DNA of 16,440 nt, taken from Inonotus obliquus (taxonomy: Eukaryota > Basidiomycota > Agaricomycetes > Hymenochaetales > Hymenochaetaceae). Under the pieces are notes generated by a model. That model was given only the letters and a program-made list of their open reading frames with translations, was not told the origin of the DNA and ran no database searches. Shown here piece by piece: positions 9,485 to 16,440 of the stretch (its first letter is position 1; the number at the start of each line of letters is the position of its first letter). The DNA lies in NCBI GenBank assembly GCA_032164295.1, contig JAJHTX010000031.1, forward strand, positions 1-16,440, written 5' to 3'. Position numbers and translations under genes: made by a program.

Positions 9485-9848
9485 AATCATGAGATTCGTT
9501 ATAGAAGAGTGCAGCGCGCGTCGTGCAATATGCAACTCCCATGCTTTTTGTTCCAACCACCCTGATTTCGCACGGACGAAGAGTATCTCTTTCACTTGTT
9601 TTCTTGTTGATTCCCGCGAAACCCATAATCCTTTCTTCAGCTTAGCGCTCGCCTGTTTTGCGATGTCCGAAATACGCACTTCTTTCTTGACTCTGTGCTT
9701 TAAGACTTCTCTATTTCCGCTCGACTTGTCGAGTTCATAATTGCGGTATTGTACATGCATGACTCTTATTTAATGTCAAGATCGTGTCGATCGGTAGCAA
9801 AGCATATTCAAATTATCGCAATATGATGGCTCTCTCCGATAATCTATC
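9485..9848. other. convergent intergenic region
   Basis: Two genes end toward each other here, the hypothetical gene at 9484 and the methylcitrate dehydratase at 9849. The stretch should hold both 3' UTRs. A minus-strand open frame (9760-9131) mostly overlaps the end of the plus-strand gene and has no independent support. Confidence 0.55.
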
Positions 9849-11782
9849 TCACGCCTTCACGAACAAGTCGGTAAACTGGTCAACGGGGAGCTTGTAGAAC
9901 TTCTCTGCATCGGATACGGTCTCCAGGATCCTGAAGTACATCCTTTAGCAAAGAGGTAGAAAGAAATAGAGTAGCATAGCATTGGTACGTACCGTTTCCT
10001 GTGACCATCATCGAAGTGATGACTGATATGGCGCTCAAACTTGCGCATGAGAAGCGGCGTACCTTCTGCGCGGCGGCGTTTGTGTCCAACGGGGTACTCT
10101 ACAACGACCTCATCGAGGACGGTACCATCTTTCAGCGTGACGGTGATCGCATTGCCAATAGAGCGTTTCTCTGGGTCGTGATAGTCCGTGCTGAATTGGG
10201 TGTCTTGCACGCAGGTAATTTTGGCACGGAGTTCGTCGATGCGAGGGTCTGCGGCTGCTTCGTCGGAGCTGGAATGGGTAAATATGAAGAGGTTCGGGGA
10301 TAATGAGGAAGGGTAAGACGTACTAGGACTCCGAGGTCAACTCGCCGAAGATGAGTGGGTAGGCAATCATGTAGTTGATGTCATGACTACATGGGCATAG
10401 ACGTTAAGTAAATCAACACGAGAAAGGTAGGAACACGTACTCTCTATCGGCAAAGTTATGCAGTTTTCCCTTCTTGTTAATGATGCGCATAGCAGCCTCC
10501 TGAGTACGGACTTGAAGACTCTTGATATCATCCGAAGACAATCCACGAGCTTTAAGTTGCTCATGCAAAATCAGTGAAGCTTCGACAGCAGTTTGAGCAT
10601 GGAATTCAGCCGGGTAAGAGATCTTGAAAAGAACGTTTTCCATGATGTAGTTTCCATACGGCCTATCCAAGTCGAATTGGTGGCCTTTGAAGAGGACGTC
10701 GTAGAATCCCCAACCTTTAGCTGTGAGAACGCTCGGGAGACCCATTTCGCCTCGTTGGACGAGGTATGCGAGGTGTACGGCTCGCATACAGGCGTCACCT
10801 GCTGCCCAGGATTTACGTGAGCCGGTGTTGGGTGCGTGACGGTACGTGCGAAGCGATTGTCCGTCAACCCATGCCTGACTCACGACATCGATCGTCTGTT
10901 CACGGGAGAGACCCAAAAGGCGGGAGACGACTGCTGCTGACGCGACTTTGACGAGGACGACATGGTCGAGACCGGCGCGATTGAAAGAGTTGAGAAGCGC
11001 GATGCATCCTTGGATTTCGTGTGCTTGGATCATCCCTTGTAGGAGGTCGCGGACTGTGAGATGCGCCTTCCCCGAGCGGGTTAGATGGTCTGCGACGGCG
11101 AGGATCGCACCGAGATTGTCAGACGGATGACCCCCTTTTGGTGGTGATAAGTTCAGTACGTCGTATGGGAAAAAAAGATAGTATAAGCATACATTCAGCT
11201 GCCAAGAAACAATCGTTGAAGTCAAGCCATCGAATCATGGTTCCGATATTGAAAGCACCCCGGATAGGATCAAGCTGGTAATTCGTTCCAGGGACCTTGG
11301 TGCCTGTGCGCGTATCTCTTCGTTAGACACTTCCGAGCATTTCCGAGATTCCATTCATATTCATATTCCTTACCGTTCGGTACAACAGTGCCCTCGACGA
11401 CAGGACCCAGCAACCTCCTACAATGCTCGAACCTTAGCCCCTCAAGACCGCATCCTATTGTGTCAATCAAGCAGAGACGCGCGGTTTCGACAGCAAGAGG
11501 CGAGTAATCCGTGAATTTATGGATATAATCGGCGATGTCGACGAGGACCTTGTCGGGTTGGGGACGTTCAGCACTCTCAGCGGACATTGCTCGTGAACCG
11601 ACGATTCTCGCTGGGTTAAGTAAGGAAGACTGAGGAGAGAATGAAAGTGCCGGAGAGAGAGGTCGTGTACGAGAAGAAGTGTGAATGGACGCGGCATATA
11701 CAGCAGGTGATATGGCAGAGCGTCCGAAATTCCGAGTGAAGGCGAGGAGGGACGTTTTGGGGACACGCGAGAGCGATAGCAT
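9849..11782 (-). CDS. mitochondrial 2-methylcitrate dehydratase (MmgE/PrpD family), 6 exons, 548 aa
   Basis: It dehydrates 2-methylcitrate in the methylcitrate cycle, which detoxifies propionyl-CoA to pyruvate and succinate in mitochondria. Minus-strand exons are 11782-11374, 11303-11193, 11134-10441, 10386-10324, 10268-9993 and 9942-9849, 1647 nt in frame. The first 70 or so residues are Arg/Ser-rich without acidic residues ([20 protein letters not shown]), a typical matrix-targeting leader. Family segments are [24 protein letters not shown] (E173-W174-G175-H176), [10 protein letters not shown] (279-288), [15 protein letters not shown] (to about 358), NFADRDHDINYM and [15 protein letters not shown]. 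The longer in-frame ATG at 11986 would put 68 unrelated residues ahead of the leader, so 11782 is preferred. Cis-aconitate decarboxylase shares this fold, but the close similarity to fungal PrpD-type segments favours the dehydratase. Confidence 0.95.
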
Positions 11783-12450
11783 CTTCCAAACACAAGCTCG
11801 TTCCGCGTTATCTGGGTTTAACGGTAAACTAGACCAAGCTCGAACGACCAGGAGATGATTGTGGTTCGAGTTCAAGTTACGTCGACTAGTACTCTGGCCT
11901 GAGTATCCAACGTATTGTGTAATTGGTTGTAAAATACTATAAAAATAATCGAAGCAGACACCCCGGCGTCGACGGCTAGCCGCCATTCCCGGTCACCGGT
12001 CAATTCCCACGTTTGTGTCCGCTTTGCCCAGCCGAGAGAACTTGGCCTTAAGCGCTCTTCGACCACACACAGTCATCGCCGTTCTGGTTCCGTCAAAGAT
12101 AGAAAATATCAACTCGTGCTAAAATTTTCGCCCAAGTTGCCTGGTGCCCCTTGTTCTTCTCGCAGTGGACTCTTCAGTTTCTGTCTGGTATTTCAAGAGT
12201 TTCGTACTGTTTTCAACCCAACAAGGTCTGGCGAGTAGTTGTCCATTCAATCATGGAACGTTTCTCAGGGCGAGCTCGCGCAACCAGTCCCTCCGAGAGA
12301 GCATACTATGCCACGATGTATCAATAAACAAACATACAATAACTCAAAGATTCCATAGACACAATAATATGCAAGGAGATATCAACAGGAATACACATAT
12401 CCTTGACGCTCATGGGGTAAAACCTCCGAGGTTCAAACGTTGACGAGGCA
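11783..12450. other. upstream region of methylcitrate dehydratase and 3' flank of the small secreted gene
   Basis: This 668-nt stretch holds the dehydratase promoter on the left and the 3' UTR of the minus-strand secreted gene ending at 12451 on the right. The open frames inside it (for example 12144-12443, plus) lack protein-like features. Confidence 0.5.
11973..11999 (-). promoter_or_regulatory. CGG-type inverted repeats upstream of methylcitrate dehydratase
   Basis: Two inverted repeats with CGG/CCG ends sit close together: CGGCTAGCCG at 11973-11982 and CCGGT-C-ACCGG at 11989-11999, about 190-217 nt upstream of the ATG. Zn2Cys6 regulators of fungal carbon metabolism often bind such paired triplets. 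No specific factor can be named. Confidence 0.3.
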
Positions 12451-12964
12451 CTACAATATGTTAGTTGCCTCTGAATTGTCGGAAGTGCTCGACGTCGTCT
12501 CTGTCTGAGACACGGATGCCGAACTCGTCGTACCATTGAGAGATGTGGAATCACTCGAGCTCCCCTAAAGATACGTTCTTAGCATACGGGCAAGTACATC
12601 CTCGTTCCTGCCACTCACCGGGAGGCCCAGAATGTCATCGCGACGAACATTGCTATTTCCCTGGCCGTCTGCAATTTCGGCTTCCTGGACGTGACAGAAT
12701 GAGACAAATTAGTGAACCATTTAACTGTTGCATGGAGTTACTTTACAGTTGTAGCATCGGTGGCTGCGCTTGTGTTCAAATTGTCACGGACACTAAGGGT
12801 GTTTAGATGATCCTAACGAGCACGTCCGCGATTAATCCAGAAGCACATCATGAACGAGTAAAAGAATGGACGACAATCAGCAAACTTACCTGAGGTGCTG
12901 CAACAGCCACATGAGCGGCCTGGAAGAACGACAAGACAACGGCGGCTATGACGAAGGAACGCAT
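12451..12964 (-). CDS. small secreted protein with Arg-Arg site and Ser/Thr-rich tail, 4 exons, 106 aa
   Basis: This gene is too short and split to appear as one frame. Exons on the minus strand are 12964-12890, 12812-12747, 12684-12619 and 12564-12451. All junctions are phase 0 with good donors (GTAAGT, GTAAAG, GTGAGT) and AG acceptors. Exon 1 is a clear signal peptide (MRSFVIAAVVLSFFQ, ending HVAVAAPQ, cleavage near residue 22). Exons 2 and 3 are both 66 nt. Exon 3 carries SNVRRDDILGLP with a dibasic R61-R62, a candidate Kex2 site. Exon 4 is a Ser/Thr-rich tail (SSASVSQTETTSSTSDN) ending ATNIL. N-glycosylation sequons occur at NTS (about 38-40) and NGT (about 79-81). No cysteine occurs after the signal peptide. 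It resembles fungal small secreted proteins of unknown role; exon 2 is the least certain. Confidence 0.75.
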
Positions 12965-13788
12965 TTTGGATCGTTGTTTGTTTAATTGACGGTTGTATAG
13001 TAGTGGTATGTGTGGCTCAAGAGAACGTGAAAGTAGAAGTGGGAAGTACGAGAAGGTGGAAGTAGTTGTGAATCAAGCTGCTGAAGGGAGATCTTGCGCA
13101 GAGGTGGGTTTTTATAATATTTTGAGAACTGTCAGCCTCGTATTGAACATACTTCAGATGATCTTTGGCTGGAAGATCGACTGGGCCACTTCAGATCGGC
13201 GGACGTCGTTCATTGGCTCGTTGACCAAGATAGTCATGACGTAGCATATTTGGGTGATATGGTCTATATATATCCGAGTCCTTGTTGCTCTGGGAAAAGG
13301 TTATATTCGTGCACTTTGTCCAGATTACCAGATGACGAAGATGTTCAAGAGTGGCTGGTCGGACTGACATCTTCTATTAGCGCAATGCCTTATGGAACGC
13401 TTCAATCATTCGCACGAAATAAAATCAATATTATCAACGGTCAGAGTGAACACTAGTCCATTTAACACCAAAATACCGAAGCGAAAAGCTAATCAACGAA
13501 ACCCGGCTTCGCATTACAACTTCTCGGATTGCTCGTCGAAAGGACCGAGCTTACAATGCAGTAGGCAAGGGAACGCCCAATATGGAAGTCACCGAGGCAA
13601 CCTGAGTCAGGGAATCGATTACATCTCTTACGACCTATTCGTTAGTCATTAGTTCATTACTAGTTCATGTATACTTTCATTCGTGATTGTTGATATTACC
13701 CACCTTGGGAACGCCCGGAGCGACATGTGCACCACTACCTGAGTGCCCCAGGGAACGTGTCACTACCTGTCCGATTACGCGAATTCAC
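12965..13788. other. intergenic region between the two secreted-protein genes
   Basis: The left end holds the TATA-containing promoter of the 106-aa gene; the right end receives the 3' part of the repeat-containing gene. Open frames at 12993-13244, 13250-13456 and 13392-13652 (plus) show no family features and I reject them as genes. Confidence 0.5.
13109..13116 (-). promoter_or_regulatory. TATA box of the 106-aa secreted protein gene
   Basis: TATAAAAA on the minus strand lies about 145 nt before the ATG at 12964. A pyrimidine-rich tract (CTACTTCCACCTTCTCG and similar) between them fits a fungal transcription start. The combination suggests strong, regulated expression. Confidence 0.6.
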
Positions 13789-14406
13789 TCAGTACGACGT
13801 TGAAATACACTGGACGCGATAGAACCTTACCGTACCACCGCTCAGGGTTTTACCTAGGCCTAGGCCAGTGAGTCCGGTATTGGTGAGTCCAGCGGTACTG
13901 GTGACTCCTCCGACGACTCCACCGAGACTAGTGACTCCGTCGAGACCAGGTACTCCGCCGAGCTTAGTGATTCCGCCGAGATTGGTGATGTCGCCGAGAT
14001 TGCTGACGTCTCCGGCATTGGTGACTCCGCCGAGATTGGTGATTCCGCCAAGATTGGTGAGGTCGCCAGTATTGGTGACTCCGCCAGCATTGGTGACTCC
14101 ACCGAGATTGGTGACTCCTCCGAGATTGGTGGCTCCGGGATTGGTGATTCCGCCGAGACTGGTGACTCCGCCGAGACTGGTGATTCCGCTGGGAATAATG
14201 CCTAGGAAATAACGGTAGCCTGAGTAACATTGCTCCCTGATACGTCAGTAACACTTAAAAGGGGCATACCCTGGTGAATAAATATTCATTAGCAGGAGGA
14301 ACATGGACGCGTAGAGACGGATAGCAAGTCGCGGACTTACTGCAGGTGCTGCAACAGCTGCCTGTATAAGGGAGCAGAGGATGGTGACAACGATGAAGGA
14401 GTGCAT
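13789..14406 (-). CDS. secreted LGG(V/I)TN hexapeptide-repeat protein, about 164 aa
   Basis: Exon 1 (14406-14341) encodes a signal peptide, MHSFIVVTILCSLIQAAVAAPA, closely similar to that of the 106-aa gene downstream. The intron 14340-14271 has donor GTAAGT, branch GCTAATGA and acceptor TTCACCAG. My preferred model then uses a 16-nt exon (14270-14255), an intron 14254-14202 and a last exon 14201-13789, 495 nt in frame. The last exon encodes about 19 tandem hexapeptides such as LGGVTN, LGGITN, AGGVTN and TGDLTN, ending GLTGLGLGKTLSGG and a short tail. Most base changes between repeat copies are silent in this frame (GGC/GGA/GGT, ACC/ACT, CTC/CTT). The weak point is the microexon: other splice choices lead to a frame reading SAESPI repeats that stops at 13860. 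The C-terminus could also be altered by an intron beginning near 13855. Confidence 0.55.
13868..14196 (-). repeat. 18-bp coding minisatellite, about 19 imperfect copies
   Basis: On the minus strand the unit is CTCGGCGGAGTCACCAAT, repeated from about 14196 down to 13868. Length variants differ by 3 or 6 bases (a 15-nt copy near 14130, shortened copies near 13900), so every indel keeps frame. All three minus-strand frames and one plus-strand frame are open for long stretches, a by-product of the 18-bp period. Confidence 0.92.
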
Positions 14407-15210
14407 GGCTGTGTTTTTGTAAGGAAAGTCGACTAAGTGACTGTAGTAAGGACTGTTGGGGTTGTGGAATGATGGGCAAGGAGTTGTAGAGCTTGCTTTA
14501 TATACCCAAAAGACTGCCTCGAGAGGTGCGCCGGGATAGGTAGATTCTTTAGGTTTCAATGGAAGGACTGGGGAGCGAGCTTGCAAGAGTGGTTCCTCTT
14601 CTCGGACGCCGCTATGTTCCATGAAAATCGATTCCAGAAACCTTCAGGTTTGACACTTGAATTGAAGTAGATGTTTCCTGAGGTGACGGCTGTTATTGCG
14701 TTGTATCGAGTGCTTTCTTCACCCCAGGCATAGCTCGAGTACCTTAAAAAATGTCCCAAATACATCAGAATGAGCTCTAAGTTAGTATATGATGTTACCA
14801 AAACTGACGCACCAAAATCGGTGATACTGTACTCGGCTGTGTTACTCGATCGTGCGATGGAAGTCAAATGTGGCTGCAATTTGGTCCTATCACCCTGGTG
14901 GCATCGCGTGCAGTCCAATCATAATGCATTCCATTTTGCGATCCATGAACGATTTCGCACCCTGTGTTTCACAGCTCGAAACATGTCCGGAAAATAAGGC
15001 AGACTCCATAGAACATGGATGACTGCGGAGTTATCGACTTGACAGGACTCAAGTAAGCAAGAATGCAATTTCGCGTCTGGACACGGGAAAACAGGATATT
15101 GTCTGGACTTGAGCATCAGGCAGGAAGGAGGCGACGCGTTTGCATTGGGAAAAATGATCTTTGATAGCTCATACCCTGTTCGGTTGAAATACCTGAAGTA
15201 CTATCAAAGC
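14407..15210. other. divergent upstream region of the hexapeptide-repeat gene
   Basis: Beyond the TATA box at 14497-14504 I find no supportable gene. Open frames up to 125 codons (14622-14245, 14918-14556, minus) either overlap the signal-peptide exon in its own frame or have no protein-like character. Confidence 0.5.
14497..14504 (-). promoter_or_regulatory. TATA box of the hexapeptide-repeat gene
   Basis: TATATAAA on the minus strand (context GGGTATATAAAGC) lies about 91 nt upstream of the ATG at 14406. It is followed by a pyrimidine-rich tract and the start context ACAGCCATGC. The match is better than for any other gene in the window. Confidence 0.7.
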
Positions 15211-15232
15211 CCGTGATCTGAGGAGATCACGG
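15211..15232. repeat. perfect 9-bp inverted repeat with GAGG loop
   Basis: CCGTGATCT (15211-15219) is the exact reverse complement of AGATCACGG (15224-15232), separated by GAGG. It could form a hairpin in RNA or a cruciform, or be a dimeric protein-binding site. Its right arm runs directly into the tandem repeat at 15230-15281. Confidence 0.85.
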
Positions 15233-15281
15233 TTGCGGTAAGAAAGCGGTTGCGGTAAGAGAGCAGTTTGTGGTAAGAGAG
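15230..15281 (+). repeat. three-copy 17-18 bp tandem repeat
   Basis: Copies are CGGTTGCGGTAAGAAAG (15230-15246), CGGTTGCGGTAAGAGAG (15247-15263) and the diverged CAGTTTGTGGTAAGAGAG (15264-15281). The first copy shares three bases with the preceding inverted repeat. The array lies in non-coding DNA about 400 nt upstream of the gene at 15689. Confidence 0.85.
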
Positions 15282-15688
15282 TGACTAGTCTTGAGAGTAT
15301 GTTTCCACGGGTGCTACCTCAATTTGCTCGCCTGCGGGATAGAAATGCAGATCAGGCAAGTTACTGCAACCGAACAGGCACTCACAAGTATCTCGACATA
15401 TTGACTATCGAGTTACAAATAAGGGTGGATGTGGTTGCAGAAGAAATTTAGAAGGTAGGGAAGCATTATATTATAATATATTTATATTGGGCACGAAACG
15501 CACGTGAAGCTCATGTGCTTGATTACGTAAGACGAGGATCTGAGCTGATCAGACACAAGCAGCCACACCAACGCGTTTTTAGCACAACACGACCGACCAT
15601 ACCCTCCCCTCATCATACGCTCTTAGTGGATTCACTTTTGATTGTCTAAAACTATAAGGGCCTCTATTCGAGTCGGTGCTACTCCTCC
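15282..15688. other. upstream region of the right-edge gene
   Basis: It contains an AT-rich run (about 15466-15487, ATTATATTATAATATATTTATAT-like), no open frame of interest, and a pyrimidine-rich tract (ACCCTCCCCTCATCATACGC, about 15601-15620) fitting a transcription start for the gene at 15689. Confidence 0.45.
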
Positions 15689-16440
15689 ATGTCGTTCGTA
15701 CCCGGTGGACAGTTCGTGCAGCCTCCAGGCCCGACGGATGATCTCATTAACGCATCGGCACAGAGAATAATAAGAGCTCCCGGAACCACCGTCCATTTCG
15801 CGGCTTTTGACCCTTCCACGGCAACAGGGGATCAACTTGGCGCGTCTGCGTTCCTGAAGCTTTCTTTGAATGAAGAGCTTTGTCGCCCAAAGCGTATTGT
15901 AATTGAGACTCCTCCGGACGGTCGATGCACGTGGAGGTTCGTGCCGAACGCCCGTCGAGAGCGGGGAGTGGAGAATGAAGGCTTCTGGCCAAGGGTTGTG
16001 CTCTTTTTCGGGTACGTATGAGCCTCGTATATGCTCAATCGCGTTGCTAACTCTTTTACAGTCAACCTATGACGTTGACCCAGGATCACTGGGATTTCTT
16101 CAAACTGGATCGTGAGCTCATGTGTGTAGTCCGTTTACCTCCACAACTGTCTACCATCGACGCCAACTCAAGCGCTCCTCCGACGCCTACTCCTACAAAT
16201 CCGGCTTCATTCTCTGTCGAGCCACCAGTCACTCCAACTCCCAGGGCGAAACGGCGTGCGTCAGAGAGTACAGTAAGCCGTTGGCCCTCCGGAAGCAATT
16301 CGGATGGACAAAGGAAGAAGGCCCGGGGTTATGCGCCCTACTACATCCCACCTATGGAATGTAAAGGGCGGGCTGAGGTCCAAGGAGAGGACGAAGCCGA
16401 TGAAGAGGAAGTTAATGATATGTTCATTAATGAAGAATCT
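15689..16440 (+). CDS. hypothetical protein, 5' part only (runs off the window)
   Basis: Exon 1 (15689-16011) begins MSFVPGGQFVQPPGPTDD. An intron at 16012-16061 has donor GTACGT, branch GCTAAC and acceptor TTTTACAG, and exon 2 continues open to the window end, giving at least 234 residues without a stop. The first 145 or so residues look folded (FAAFDPSTATGDQLGASAFL; FWPRVVLFFGQPMTLTQDHW; LMCVVRLPPQL). A Pro/Thr/Ser-rich linker follows (SSAPPTPTPTNPASFSVEPP), then basic clusters PRAKRRASES and GQRKKARG that could form a bipartite nuclear signal, and an acidic stretch EDEADEEEVND. I do not recognise the family; the layout suggests a nuclear protein, but that is inference. Confidence 0.75.

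Noticed and set aside
9131..9760. Minus-strand 209-aa open frame
   Set aside because: It mostly overlaps the basic C-terminal exon of the plus-strand gene. Its composition is typical of an antisense shadow and it has no recognisable motif.
2034..12450. A co-regulated metabolic cluster of transporter, dehydratase and neighbours
   Set aside because: The genes belong to unrelated processes, lie on mixed strands with separate promoters, and include no pathway partners of the dehydratase.
12321..12554. Minus-strand Arg-rich frame overlapping the last exon of the 106-aa secreted protein
   Set aside because: It is another frame of the same exon. The Ser/Thr-rich frame joins in phase to a signal-peptide exon, and this one requires less consistent phases.
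13868..14212. Plus-strand proline-rich 114-aa frame (repeating T-P-P-R-L-V)
   Set aside because: It is the shadow of the minisatellite on the opposite strand, with no signal peptide, promoter or splice support. The signal peptide and TATA box lie on the minus strand.
15689..16440. Velvet-domain or other named regulator at the right edge
   Set aside because: The N-terminal part does not show the velvet signature or any other family motif I can name, so it stays hypothetical.

Overview
The window looks like nuclear DNA of a filamentous basidiomycete, probably an Agaricomycete. Genes are dense and protein-coding, and are cut by many short introns (mostly 44-77 nt) with GT(A/G)NGT donors and CTNA(C/T) branch points. 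One tRNA carries a canonical nuclear intron. No bacterial, plasmid or CRISPR signature is visible. This placement is an inference from gene content and intron style; no species marker is present.

Layout. Bases 1-1233 hold no gene I can support. An intron-containing tRNA-Val(AAC) lies at 1234-1330. A seven-exon MFS sugar transporter runs on the minus strand (4208-2034, 613 aa), and its reading frame closes across all six introns. Divergent from it, across about 1.1 kb, is an eight-exon gene for ribonuclease H2 subunit B (5299-6622, 310 aa). It has three ACGCGT (MluI cell-cycle box) motifs just before its ATG and two GC-AG introns. Next comes a long plus-strand gene of unknown function (about 6893-9484) with a disordered, basic C-terminus and a central part where two reading frames compete. 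Convergent with it is a six-exon mitochondrial 2-methylcitrate dehydratase (PrpD family, 11782-9849, 548 aa).

The most unusual part is 12451-14504. Two small minus-strand genes encode secreted proteins with related signal peptides, each with a TATA box upstream. One (106 aa) has an Arg-Arg processing site and a Ser/Thr-rich tail. The other is built on an 18-bp minisatellite that in one frame encodes about 19 tandem hexapeptides of the form L-G-G-V/I-T-N, a spacing compatible with hexapeptide beta-helix repeats. Bases 15211-15281 contain a perfect hairpin next to a short tandem repeat. A plus-strand hypothetical gene (15689 onward) runs off the right edge.

The housekeeping genes are unrelated in function (sugar uptake, ribonucleotide removal at replication, propionyl-CoA breakdown) and do not form a cluster. 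Exon boundaries were worked out by hand from splice signals, phase continuity and family conservation, without transcript data.
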